From Candidatus Melainabacteria bacterium (GTDB lineage Bacteria > Cyanobacteriota > Vampirovibrionia > Obscuribacterales > Obscuribacteraceae): DNA of 63,305 nucleotides. Below are positions 1 through 7,025 of the stretch, piece after piece. The notes beneath the pieces were generated by a model. The model did not search any database and had not been told where the DNA came from. It was given only the letters and a program-made list of their open reading frames with translations. Positions within the stretch are counted from its first letter, which is position 1, and each line of letters begins with the position of its first letter. The translations under genes and the position numbers were made by a program. The stretch lies in NCBI GenBank assembly GCA_003153555.1, contig PLZS01000205.1, forward strand, positions 1 to 63,305, given 5' to 3'.

Positions 1-298
1 AACCGCCGCAGAACATGCGCAGCGGGTTGAACACTGGCGGGATGAGAGACTGCCACATCAGCGTCCAGCTCGGCTTGCAGAGCTCGTCGATGAAGACCTG
101 GCGAATCTCCTTGGTGCTGTAGCCGTTCGTGTAGAACGCTGCCACGATGCTGCCGATGCTGACACCGGTGAAGTCGCGGCAGATGACACCTTCGTCTTCC
201 AGGAAGTCGAGGAAACCGAGAAGCGATGCGCCCCTCATTCCACCTCCGCCCAGTACGATCGGGATGCCTTCTGGTTGGGTTGTTGATTGAGTAAGCAT
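1..298 (-). CDS. Patatin-like phospholipase, N-terminal fragment
   Basis: Lipid acyl hydrolase of the patatin family, cut by the window edge; only the first 99 codons are present. After a short N-terminus come the oxyanion-hole segment LGGGGMRGA (about residues 17-25) and the nucleophile elbow GVSIGS with the catalytic Ser near residue 48, in the order expected for bacterial patatins. The catalytic Asp (DGG/DGA motif) lies beyond the edge. The start is set by an AGGTGG Shine-Dalgarno six bases before ATG. The gene is downstream of, and codirectional with, the 531-947 gene but separated by a strong hairpin, so it is probably a separate transcript. Codon use is strongly biased to C-ending codons, like its neighbours. 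Family assignment is firm; substrate is unknown. Confidence 0.85.
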   Translation of the reverse strand, partial: MLTQSTTQPEGIPIVLGGGGMRGASLLGFLDFLEDEGVICRDFTGVSIGSIVAAFYTNGYSTKEIRQVFIDELCKPSWTLMWQSLIPPVFNPLRMFCGG

Positions 299-481
299 AT
301 TCCACCTCGTTTGTGGAAAGGGCTCGGGCGAGATGCGCGGGCCGGGTGAATGAAAGGCGTCGAAACGCCGGCGTGCTCCCGCGTGATGCGAAGAGCGAAG
401 GCGTGAACCTTCGATCTGCGGATCACCCGGTCTTGCTTGGTACTTAGAAATTCGGCAGAGGTGCGAAAACACCTCAAGCCA

Positions 482-511
482 ACACCTGCTCTCGACGTTG
501 AGAGCAGGTGT
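482..511 (-). terminator. 12-bp perfect hairpin after the 531-947 gene
   Basis: A perfect 12-bp inverted repeat (ACACCTGCTCTC / GAGAGCAGGTGT) with a 6-nt loop lies 19 bases beyond the stop codon of the minus-strand gene at 531-947. There is no clean U-tract, so it may be a processing or attenuation hairpin rather than a textbook intrinsic terminator. Confidence 0.55.
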
Positions 512-530
512 GTGCGGACGTGGCTTCTGG

Positions 531-947
531 TTAGTTCAGGCTGAACGGACCCATGAAGCCCGGGTTGCTGGTGCGCGGGGTCGACAGGCGGCCGCCGAGC
601 ATCATGAGCGGGCTGACGAACGACTCCAGAGGCAGGCATGCGCTGATGGCGCGGCCGGCGAGACTGGGCAGCTGACCGAGGTCCTCACCGCGATAGATGC
701 GGGCGAACTCGGCGATGCACTCGTACACCTTCATGGCGCCGAGGTTGCGCTTCTCGCACTCCTTGGCGATCAGGTGCATGACGACGAGCTCGTCGGCCGA
801 GAAGCCGGAGCAGAAGTCGCGCAGCGTGGTGAAGACAGCCCACTCGTTGGACGTGCGGGAAGTCGAGTCCGGTTCGTCGCACTGGATGGCGATCGTCCGG
901 ACGAGAGTGAGCTGGCCCTGGGTGAAGTCAACTTTTGTCGTGTTCAT
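531..947 (-). CDS. Hypothetical protein, 138 aa
   Basis: I do not recognise a family. The protein is soluble, mixed alpha/beta in composition, with Cys at several positions (ECEKRN, YECIAE) and a Pro/Arg-rich tail ending in FSLN. The longer open frame upstream is not used: the ATG of MNTTKVDF has an AAGGAG site seven bases before it, while the upstream ATG has none. Codon use is strongly biased towards C-ending codons, as in the rest of this block, which suggests high expression. It follows the S1-domain gene (1223-2509) on the same strand, with about 275 bases containing strong hairpins between them. Confidence 0.7.
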   Translation of the reverse strand: MNTTKVDFTQGQLTLVRTIAIQCDEPDSTSRTSNEWAVFTTLRDFCSGFSADELVVMHLIAKECEKRNLGAMKVYECIAEFARIYRGEDLGQLPSLAGRAISACLPLESFVSPLMMLGGRLSTPRTSNPGFMGPFSLN

Positions 948-1038
948 GTTAGAACTCCTTTTTGTTTTTGGGAGCTTGCGCTCCTGATGAGAAAAAAGAA
1001 CCAACCGTGGCACACGCCTCGGTTGTCGCTGACCCCGC

Positions 1039-1078
1039 TCAAATTTGCAGCCACCACAAGTGATGGCAACAAATTTGA
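1039..1078 (-). other. Long imperfect hairpin between S1 gene and 531-947 gene
   Basis: Two 19-base arms match at 16 positions around a very short loop; the outer nine bases (TCAAATTTG) pair perfectly. On the minus strand it lies after the S1 gene and before the 531-947 gene. A second short hairpin (ACGGCAAACTTGCCGT) sits near 1128-1143. No U-tract follows the long hairpin, so it could be a terminator, an RNase-stabilising stem or a leader structure. Confidence 0.4.
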
Positions 1079-1222
1079 ACAGGGAGTGATGCGGGCGACA
1101 CTGCTGTCACCCGCACCACTTTGTTCACGGCAAGTTTGCCGTACTGCTTGCTGGTCAGACCCGTTCGGAGATCAGCGATGAGAGCAGCATTGCTGCCACT
1201 CCCACCACTTCAATCCAATCGG

Positions 1223-2509
1223 TTAGACCAGGTCGATCGTGCCGCGAGCGACGTCGACCGACTTCACCTTGGCGGTGATCTCCTCGCCGCTCTCGTAGCG
1301 CTTGCCACCGGTCTTCGGCAGGAAGCCCCGCGCGCCGACCGCGAGGTCGACGATAACGACGTTGTTGCGCACCTGGACGACGGAACCCGTCACCTCGGTG
1401 CCCGGAACCACGCTGACCAGACCGAGACGGCGCTGGCTCAGACGCACTTCCTTCTTGTCACGGTTGACGTCGACGACGACGAGCTCGAGCTTGTCGCCGA
1501 ACTTCAACGCCGCCAGACCCGCGTCACGGACCGTGCGGTTCTCACCGTCCACCTCGCTGACGTGCATGAAGCCCGTCGTCACACCGAGGTTGATGAAGGC
1601 GCCGATGTCCTTCGTGCCGCTGACGGTGCCCTCGACGAGAGCGCCGACCTTCAGCGTGTCGAAGAACGACGCCTTCTCGCCGGCGATCAGGCTGAGGCCC
1701 AGACGCTCTTCCTTCAGGTCGATGCTGACGACCTGCACGGTGAGCTCCTGCTTGTAGCGCAGCCCATCGATGAACGCCTTGCGCTGCTCGGGCTTGGTGC
1801 CGGGCACCTCGCTCATGTGCAGCAGACCGAAGCCGATTCCGCCGACGGTCATGAAGGCGCCGAAGTCCTTCTTGAACTTCACCGTCGCTTTGACGGTGTC
1901 GCCCACCTTGAGGGACTTCAGGTAGACCACCTTGGCCGAGTCTGGCGCGGCGGGAGTGACGACGACCGGCTCCGGCGTGACGACCGGGACGGGAACGACG
2001 GCGGCAGCGACCTTGATGGCACGCGGCTTGGCCGGCTTGGTGCTCGTCGGGCGCTTGCTCGTCTCGAACTTGACGCTGGCACCCCAGGCACCGGCGAGCT
2101 TCAAGATCGATTCCGCGAGTTCGTCGACGGGCTCTTCGCTCTCGACCGCGGTCTCGACGACCTCGGTGGCGATGGCGATGGCGACGACGGGCTTGGCGCC
2201 GGTGGTGTCGACGACGGTGACGGCGACCTCGGTGCCCTTGGTGAGATCGCTGAGCGCGGTGTCACCGAGCTTCGCGACGGGCAGGAAGGTGGAAGCGCCG
2301 TCGACGTTGACGGTGGCGCCGTGCTGGTTCTTGCTCGCGACGACACCGGTGACGGTGGCGCCTTCGACGAGCGTGCTGGTGGTGCTGATGGAATCGTTCA
2401 TGTTCAAGGTTCCCTTCGGGTTGGTGGTTTCGTTGCTGGTTGAAGTTGACTGAGCGGACGGTTCTGCCGTGTTCACTGGTGCCTCCTGATGATCTGGTTG
2501 TGGTTTCAT
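1223..2509 (-). CDS. Protein with four S1 RNA-binding domains
   Basis: RNA-binding protein built of four S1 (OB-fold) repeats, related to ribosomal protein S1 but 428 aa. With the ATG at 2509 the repeats begin roughly at residues 47 (LVEGATVTG), 195 (LKVGDTVKA), 274 (LKVGALVEG) and 363 (PGTEVTGSV). Repeats 2 and 3 carry the typical FGAF / IGAF strand and the HMSEV / HMHVSEV signature. An Ala/Pro/Lys-rich linker separates repeats 1 and 2. Three starts have plausible Shine-Dalgarno sites: ATG 2509 (AGGAG, long spacing), GTG 2476 (AGGAGG, 5-nt spacing, the best) and ATG 2401 (AAGGGA). The first is reported as the longest form. RNA element copy 1 lies about 108 nt upstream. A main ribosomal S1 is unlikely in this context; an accessory or regulatory RNA binder is inferred. 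Confidence 0.85.
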   Translation of the reverse strand: MKPQPDHQEAPVNTAEPSAQSTSTSNETTNPKGTLNMNDSISTTSTLVEGATVTGVVASKNQHGATVNVDGASTFLPVAKLGDTALSDLTKGTEVAVTVVDTTGAKPVVAIAIATEVVETAVESEEPVDELAESILKLAGAWGASVKFETSKRPTSTKPAKPRAIKVAAAVVPVPVVTPEPVVVTPAAPDSAKVVYLKSLKVGDTVKATVKFKKDFGAFMTVGGIGFGLLHMSEVPGTKPEQRKAFIDGLRYKQELTVQVVSIDLKEERLGLSLIAGEKASFFDTLKVGALVEGTVSGTKDIGAFINLGVTTGFMHVSEVDGENRTVRDAGLAALKFGDKLELVVVDVNRDKKEVRLSQRRLGLVSVVPGTEVTGSVVQVRNNVVIVDLAVGARGFLPKTGGKRYESGEEITAKVKSVDVARGTIDLV

Positions 2510-2616
2510 AACAAGACTGTCTCCTTTCGGAAAAGACCTGCTCATCGCAGGTGGGTTGATACGAGCCAATCTGTGAACTGGCGACATGCCAGCTCTAGCT
2601 CGCGGGAATGAGATAC

Positions 2617-2732
2617 TCCCCAGTCAGACCCCTTACCTGGTCTGACCAGCACCGGACTCATTGAGGTCGATTTGCGGCGAGCCGCAAAGTCACGACCTCC
2701 CGGCCCCACCGCAGGATGGTGCGGATAGGGGA
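2617..2732 (-). promoter_or_regulatory. Structured leader RNA element, copy 1
   Basis: Leader of the S1-domain gene. Reading the minus strand, outer arms UCCCC/GGGGA close a multibranched fold with three inner hairpins: CCGCA/UGCGG; CCGG + GAGGUCG ... UUUGCGG-CUCG-CCGCAAA ... CGACCUC + CCGG; and GUCAGACC/GGUCUGAC. The single-stranded GGUGGGGCCGG and CCGGUGCUGGU segments are conserved in all four copies in this window. It ends about 108 nt before the ATG at 2509. It matches no riboswitch class I can recall. Structure is inferred by eye, supported by base changes in copy 4. Confidence 0.75.
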
Positions 2733-2788
2733 TTGCAGCTTCCGAGTTAGCGGAGGCTTTGAACTCGCCTTGTCGTGGGCGAATGCAC

Positions 2789-3154
2789 TTACGCGGCGCA
2801 TTCGGCAACGATGTCGGCGAGGTGGTCCAAGCCCTCGTTGTAGAGAGCGATGTCGAGACCGGCAGCCAGGGCGATGTTGAACTCGGTGACGTCGACGAGG
2901 CGGTAGGCCTTGCCGAACAGCTCCGGATTCAGACCCGCTTCCAGTGCCGTTGCCAGCCCGACCACGTCGAACCCGATTGCGCTGAGGTCGTCGGCGGACG
3001 GCATCACGGTGTCGGTGTCTTCGAAGCGAGAGAGGATGCGGTCCTCGTCGCTGGCGAAGCGGTGGTGGTCGATGATGCCATCGGCCCACATCTCGAGGAT
3101 GTCGGTGGGGATGGCGGTGGTGGCGGCGGCGGTGTTGTTGATCATTGCGTTCAT
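2789..3154 (-). CDS. Hypothetical 121-aa protein, tandem copy A
   Basis: Small acidic protein of unknown function, almost identical to the copy at 3371-3736. Visible features are an Ala/Thr-rich N-terminus, a central acidic stretch (ASDEDRILSRFEDTD), and a C-terminal half of alternating amphipathic and hydrophobic helices ending in ADIVAECAA. There is no signal peptide or clear membrane segment. The start MNAMINN has AGGAG seven bases upstream; the longer open frame runs through the RNA element and is not credible. RNA element copy 2 ends about 47 nt before the ATG. Differences from copy B are few (for example T/A in the RLVDVTEF segment), and codon bias is extreme, so both copies are probably expressed and under purifying selection. 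Confidence 0.75.
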   Translation of the reverse strand: MNAMINNTAAATTAIPTDILEMWADGIIDHHRFASDEDRILSRFEDTDTVMPSADDLSAIGFDVVGLATALEAGLNPELFGKAYRLVDVTEFNIALAAGLDIALYNEGLDHLADIVAECAA

Positions 3155-3200
3155 GTTGTTTCTCCTTGTGTGCCTTGCGGCGGTTTGATTTGGGATGATT

Positions 3201-3315
3201 TCCCCAGCCAGACCCCTTTCCTGGTCTGACCAGCACCGGTTCCCTGAGGTCGATTTGCGGCGAAGCGCAAAGTTACGACCTCCCGGCCCCACCGCAGGAT
3301 GGTGCGGATGGGGGA
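3201..3315 (-). promoter_or_regulatory. Structured leader RNA element, copy 2
   Basis: Second copy, in the leader of the 121-aa gene copy A, ending about 47 nt before its ATG. It has the same closing stem and three hairpins as copy 1. The inner loop is CUUCGC with a 6-bp stem, and the last hairpin has a G-U pair (GUCAGACC/GGUCUGGC) instead of A-U, so pairing is preserved. Confidence 0.75.
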
Positions 3316-3370
3316 TTTAGCTTCCGAGTTAGCGGAGGCTTCGAGCTCGCCTTGTCGCGGGCGAATGCAC

Positions 3371-3736
3371 TTACGCGGCGCATTCGGCAACGATGTCGGC
3401 GAGGTGGTCCAAGCCCTCGTTGTAGAGAGCGATGTCGAGACCGGCAGCCAGAGCGATGTTGAACTCGGCGACGTCGACGAGGCGGTAAGCCTTGCCGAAC
3501 AGCTCCGGGTTCAGACCCGCTTCCAGTGCCGTTGCCAGACCGACCACGTCGAAGCCGATTGCGCTGAGGTCGTCGGCAGACGGCATCACGGTGTCGGTGT
3601 CTTCGAAGCGAGAGAGGATGCGGTCCTCGTCGCTGGCGAAGCGGTGGTGGTCGATGACGCCATCGGCCCACATCTCCAAGATGTCGGCGGGGATGGCGGT
3701 GATGGCGGCTGCGGTGTTGATGGTCATTGCGTTCAT
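3371..3736 (-). CDS. Hypothetical 121-aa protein, tandem copy B
   Basis: Near-identical paralogue of the gene at 2789-3154. The N-terminus differs slightly (MNAMTIN against MNAMINN), and there are a few conservative changes such as GVIDHH for GIIDHH. The remainder, including ASDEDRILSRFEDTD and the C-terminal ADIVAECAA, is the same. ATG is preceded by AGGAG at seven bases. RNA element copy 3 ends about 44 nt upstream of the start, so each paralogue has its own structured leader. Function unknown; the repeated leader-gene unit suggests dosage or joint regulation rather than a pseudogene. Confidence 0.75.
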   Translation of the reverse strand: MNAMTINTAAAITAIPADILEMWADGVIDHHRFASDEDRILSRFEDTDTVMPSADDLSAIGFDVVGLATALEAGLNPELFGKAYRLVDVAEFNIALAAGLDIALYNEGLDHLADIVAECAA

Positions 3737-3779
3737 GTTGTTTCTCCTTGTGCCTTGCGGCGGTTTGATTTGGGATGAT

Positions 3780-3896
3780 TCCCCAGCCAGACCCCTTACC
3801 TGGTCTGACCAGCACCGGTTTCCCTGAGGTCGATTTTGCGGAGAACCGCAAAGATACGACCTCCCGGCCCCACCGCAGGATGGTGCGGATAGGGGA
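3780..3896 (-). promoter_or_regulatory. Structured leader RNA element, copy 3
   Basis: Third copy, leading gene copy B. The inner hairpin reads UUUGCGG-UUCU-CCGCAAA: the loop changed while the stem is kept. Outer GAGGUCG/CGACCUC, CCGG/CCGG and UCCCC/GGGGA pairings are intact. Unlike copies 1 and 2 it lacks the CTAACTC hairpin just before it. Confidence 0.75.
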
Positions 3897-3912
3897 TGCA
3901 CTAAATGCGGTG

Positions 3913-3933
3913 TCATCACCTTGGCGGTGATGA
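3913..3933 (-). terminator. Hairpin between the small membrane protein gene and RNA copy 3
   Basis: Perfect 8-bp stem TCATCACC / GGTGATGA with a 5-nt loop, downstream of the minus-strand gene 4054-4308 and just upstream of RNA copy 3. No U-run follows, so termination is plausible but unproven. Confidence 0.4.
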
Positions 3934-4053
3934 GCGCGCACCTCCGTATGCACACCCCTGTTGGGCTGTGCGATTCGGTGTTGATTACTGACCGATGCGG
4001 CAAGCGGCTCTCTACTGAGTAGTCAGCGAGTCACCGCTTGCGCGCGAGTTCGG

Positions 4054-4308
4054 TCAGGAGTGGGCGTGCTGATGCGTCCGGGTGCAGACGGTGATCAGCC
4101 CGATGATGCCGGCGACGACGATGGCGATGGCCATGTAGGCGAAGCTGTGGATGTACAGCGGCGCGGCGACGGCGATCATCACAGCGGCGGTGTAGCCGGC
4201 GGAGTGGTGCCGCATGCAGCGCAGCACGATGATGAAGAGGGCAATGCCGATCAGGATCTGTGCCTGGATGGGCATTGCGGCGGTGGTGACGATTGCGATG
4301 GTGTTCAT
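4054..4308 (-). CDS. Small integral membrane protein, 84 aa
   Basis: Predicted membrane protein of unknown function. Three hydrophobic segments can be seen, around residues 16-31, 40-56 and 55-74, the last two nearly continuous. Charged residues (RCMRHH) lie in the first loop, and the His-rich tail TRTHQHAHS follows the last helix. The start ATG is preceded by AAGGGA; the longer upstream frame overlaps the 4355-4630 gene and is rejected. It lies 46 bases after that gene on the same strand, so cotranscription is likely. Confidence 0.7.
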   Translation of the reverse strand: MNTIAIVTTAAMPIQAQILIGIALFIIVLRCMRHHSAGYTAAVMIAVAAPLYIHSFAYMAIAIVVAGIIGLITVCTRTHQHAHS

Positions 4309-4354
4309 AACTTTCCCTTTCGAGTGGATTGAAACGAAGGTGAAAAGACGTGCC

Positions 4355-4630
4355 CTACTTGCGCAGGTGGTTTTGCACGTCCATGCCGTAATCGATCTGC
4401 TCTTGCGTGCAGACCTGTTGGTCAACGAGGATCTCGCCGGTGAAGCGGGTCTTCTTGTTGGCTGCCTTTTCCTCATCTGTGCGCGCATCGCGTTCCTGTG
4501 TCTGGATGGCGAGTGCGGCGTCGACTTGGGCGCGAGTGGCGAAGCCGAAGGCGATGAGGATGTCTCCGATGAACGACTTGTTGGTCAGTTCGGCGGGGAT
4601 GCTGTCGGTGGCGGAATTGAACTTCTTCAT
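4355..4630 (-). CDS. Stand-alone MshEN-like (GspE N-domain) protein, 91 aa
   Basis: Two copies of the motif that builds MshEN / type II secretion GspE N-terminal domains are visible: IGDILIAFGFATRAQVDAAL (about residues 21-40) and TGEILVDQQVCTQEQIDYGM (about 64-83). Each has the G-x-[IL]-L-x-x-x-x-[FV]-x-[ST]-x-x-Q pattern. In MshE-type ATPases a pair of such motifs binds cyclic di-GMP; here the ATPase is absent. A charged linker (KAANKKTR) joins the halves. The Shine-Dalgarno site is weak. Related repeats occur in the 46026-47639 gene. Ligand binding is inference: the conserved Arg/Leu of the first motif (RLG) is replaced by FIG / FTG, so binding could be lost. Confidence 0.7.
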   Translation of the reverse strand: MKKFNSATDSIPAELTNKSFIGDILIAFGFATRAQVDAALAIQTQERDARTDEEKAANKKTRFTGEILVDQQVCTQEQIDYGMDVQNHLRK

Positions 4631-4769
4631 GTGTGGTGTTGCTTTTTGCTGCTGATTGACCTGGGTTTCTCTCCGCGCCAGTTCGGTCGTGGCCGGGCGG
4701 TGTTCGTTGTTGTTATTGGCGGTTCAGGAGCAGCCCGAAAGAAAGATTCTCCGGGCTGCTCCCTTGCCA

Positions 4770-5849
4770 CTAGTCGTCCAGTTCGACCGTCAGGTCTGCC
4801 AAGCTATCGTCACCGCCATCGTTGCCATCGTCACCGCCATCGGCGGGTGGAGTGGCGGGTGGAGGGGCGCCGGGCAGTCCTGGCTGGTTGTCCCGAGACA
4901 CCTGGTCGTCTCTGGCATCGTCGTTGACCGACTCTGCGTCACGCTCCAGGATTTCCGCCTCCGACATCGCGTAGGTGCCTTCCGGCGCTTCCGCTTGGGG
5001 CGGGTACTTGGCGTCGAGCTCACCGCGCAGCAGCTCAGCCGTGCGGCTGGGCTTCGTTGCGATCAGCAGGTTCATCATGGCCAGGTAGCTCTTGATCGCC
5101 ACGCGTTGGTGGGTATCAAAAGGCACGCGCCGATATCCCCACTTTTGCTCACGCACCGACCACTCCGGAGCCGAGATGACGCGAACCTCGAGCTTAGTCT
5201 CGAAGTCTCCGCTCTCGTAGTAACTCCAGATAATCACCGACACCTCGAGATAGGTGCCCGCCTGGTCGTCGAACTCCGGCTTGCCGAGGAAGCGCTTGCG
5301 CTTGCCGACCTGCCAGTACTGACGGATCAACGCAGTGCTGCCGGTGGCTCCGGGGTACCAGCCGTTAGGCTTGGCCCGGACACCGAAAGTGGCCGCGTCG
5401 TACGGACGTCCTTCCGCCAACTCCTGAGCGTGAGCCCAAGCGTCGAAGTCCAGAATCGAGTACTTGATCCGGTCCGAGATGTCGAGACCCGGACGACGCC
5501 CATCGATCTGGATGAGGTCGTACCTGGCTGCGAGCTTCTTGAACTCCGACAGGATGTCGAGCCTGCCGTGCCGCGAGATGTGACAGATGTAGCCACGAAT
5601 GGCATCTCCGTTTTCATCCGTGGTGGGCACATGCACGTTGACCAGCGAGGTGACGCTGTTGCCCTGGGGTGAGATGGCAGTGGCGACCGCCAAAGGATGA
5701 TCGTGGTTACCGCCCGACCCGCCGTTGTAGGCGAATGAGAAGTGACCACCGCTGTGTGTACCGAGACTGGCGATGAACAGCGACTCTTTGGTGATGTGAC
5801 CACCTTGTCCGCCGTGTGCGCCGTCTGAATGTCCGCTTCCGTGATCCAT
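4770..5849 (-). CDS. Hypothetical protein, 359 aa, His/Gly-rich N-terminus and acidic tail
   Basis: Not recognised. The first ~45 residues are His/Gly-rich (MDHGSGHSDGAHGGQGGH), which could bind metal or be disordered. A compact domain follows (about 60-270) with many aromatic residues. The tail after ~300 is acidic and Gly/Pro-rich (GDDGNDGGDD). The start is clear: AAGGAGG six bases before ATG. It is the next gene after the Fe-S nuclease (5954-6853) on the same strand, 104 bases apart, so they may act together. Without a match, a nucleic-acid-related role is only a guess from position. Codon use is strongly biased. Confidence 0.7.
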   Translation of the reverse strand: MDHGSGHSDGAHGGQGGHITKESLFIASLGTHSGGHFSFAYNGGSGGNHDHPLAVATAISPQGNSVTSLVNVHVPTTDENGDAIRGYICHISRHGRLDILSEFKKLAARYDLIQIDGRRPGLDISDRIKYSILDFDAWAHAQELAEGRPYDAATFGVRAKPNGWYPGATGSTALIRQYWQVGKRKRFLGKPEFDDQAGTYLEVSVIIWSYYESGDFETKLEVRVISAPEWSVREQKWGYRRVPFDTHQRVAIKSYLAMMNLLIATKPSRTAELLRGELDAKYPPQAEAPEGTYAMSEAEILERDAESVNDDARDDQVSRDNQPGLPGAPPPATPPADGGDDGNDGGDDSLADLTVELDD

Positions 5850-5953
5850 GATGAACCTCCTTCGTTGTGCTACCGAGTTAACGGCAGCGGGTTATTTGAA
5901 AGAAATTGCTCAACGGATCTCCGCAGTGAAGCGGTTCTTCGTTCGAGCAAGAG

Positions 5954-6853
5954 TCACGCAGTATCAGCCAAAGCTTCTTCTGCGCGTTTCGCGACCAAGA
6001 GTGCCTCGTAGGCTGGACAATCCAGCTTGAAGGGGCAGCGGTCGCAGTTCCAATCGGTCTTGGCAGGAAAGTCATCCGCGTCGAACGCAGCTTGAATTCC
6101 TGAAATGACCTCTCGGATTTCAGCCAGTTGTTCCCATTGGCGGGCGCGCTTGTGAAAGCCAATGCTCACTTCGCGTTGCTCGCCTTCGGGATTGTCGTTG
6201 TCGCCGAGCAGTCGGATGACCAACTCGATTGATGTGTTGCTGTAGAGCACCTCGAGCCCGAACTCATTGACCAGCTCTGCGAGAAAGCCGCTGACTGTGT
6301 AGGTCGGATGAATATCGAGCCTCTGGGCTTCAGCAATTGCTGCTCTCTTTTCCTCATCGAGTTGTTTGGCTACGACAAACCCGAAGAAGTGAAGCATGCG
6401 ACGCTGATAGTTGGTGATATGACCAGCTGTCTTCTCGTCGATGACCTGAATTACCGGACCGCGCGCGTCCCTTGCGAATCGCACGAAATCAGGCAAAGCC
6501 ATCAACGACCAACCGGTCACTTCATCAAACCACTTGAACTGATACTGGGTGAGTACCTTCGCGGTCTGTTCGTCGGAGCGAATCTCGTCAGAACGTGAGA
6601 CACAGGTCTCGACTCGGCGAAGGGCATCAGTTTGCTCTTCATCAGGAAGTTGCTGCAAGGCAGCTTCGATGATGATGGAGCGTTCTTTCGGGTCAGAGGT
6701 AGCGGTAACTAGCTCAACGGCCTTGCCTATGATCGCTGCGACCTGATCCCCTTTTGAAACTTCTCCCTTGTGTTTACCGACTGTTTTGCGAAACTTTCGC
6801 TGACATCGGAGGAAGAGTTCCATCCTTTCGTGCGTTAGTGTTCTCATTGCCAT
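5954..6853 (-). CDS. PD-(D/E)XK nuclease with predicted 4Fe-4S cluster (RecB/Cas4-like)
   Basis: Predicted DNA exonuclease of the RecB/AddB/Cas4 branch, 299 aa. The nuclease core shows LPDFVRF followed by VIDEKTAG, giving the D...(D/E)xK catalytic residues (about Asp121 and Glu138/Lys140), then a helix with NYQRRML as the QxxxY-like motif region. One Cys near residue 17 (LFLRCQRKF) and a C-terminal trio CDRCPFKLDC (about 270-279) form the C...C-x2-C-x5-C pattern that holds an Fe-S cluster in AddB and Cas4. There are no cas genes or CRISPR repeats nearby, so a Cas4 role is unlikely. The start ATG follows AAGGA. RNA element copy 4 lies about 60 nt upstream. The family is fairly sure; the biological role is unknown. 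Confidence 0.8.
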   Translation of the reverse strand: MAMRTLTHERMELFLRCQRKFRKTVGKHKGEVSKGDQVAAIIGKAVELVTATSDPKERSIIIEAALQQLPDEEQTDALRRVETCVSRSDEIRSDEQTAKVLTQYQFKWFDEVTGWSLMALPDFVRFARDARGPVIQVIDEKTAGHITNYQRRMLHFFGFVVAKQLDEEKRAAIAEAQRLDIHPTYTVSGFLAELVNEFGLEVLYSNTSIELVIRLLGDNDNPEGEQREVSIGFHKRARQWEQLAEIREVISGIQAAFDADDFPAKTDWNCDRCPFKLDCPAYEALLVAKRAEEALADTA

Positions 6854-6914
6854 GACGGTGTTCCTTTACGTAAGTGAATGTGGGGGCACGCTATTTGCGC
6901 GACCACGGGAAAAT

Positions 6915-7025
6915 TCCCCAGATATGTCCCAGATGTCCTGACATAACCAGCACCGGCACCGGCATGAATCTCAAAGAGAATTCAAACCGTATCCGGCCCC
7001 ACCACAGGAAGGTGTGGATAGGGGA
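6915..7025 (-). promoter_or_regulatory. Structured leader RNA element, copy 4 (diverged)
   Basis: Diverged copy in the leader of the Fe-S nuclease gene. Closing arms UCCCC/GGGGA and the GGUGGGGCCGG and CCGGUGCUGGU segments are conserved, but the helices changed on both sides: CCACA/UGUGG replaces CCGCA/UGCGG; UGAAU(U)CUC/GAGAUUCA replaces UUUGCGG/CCGCAAA; UAUGUC/GACAUA replaces GUCAGACC/GGUCUGAC. Such compensatory change is the signature of a selected RNA fold. Confidence 0.75.

Larger units (their letters stand above)
2617..3896 (-). repeat. Tandem array of [RNA element + 121-aa gene], period about 582 bp
   Basis: The RNA element, a short hairpin (TCCGCTAACTCGGA) and a 121-aa gene are repeated head to tail. 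Gene ends 2789 and 3371, and starts 3154 and 3736, are each exactly 582 bases apart. A third RNA copy at 3780-3896 leads the upstream gene. The two genes differ at only a few codons, so the duplication is recent or maintained by gene conversion. Confidence 0.9.

Noticed and set aside
1121..2443. 440-aa Asp/Leu-rich frame on the plus strand
   Set aside because: Mirror frame of the S1-domain gene; no ribosome site and composition typical of an antisense shadow.
5954..6853. Cas4 as the name of the Fe-S nuclease
   Set aside because: Core and Cys pattern fit, but AddB/RecB-like proteins share them and no CRISPR locus is present.
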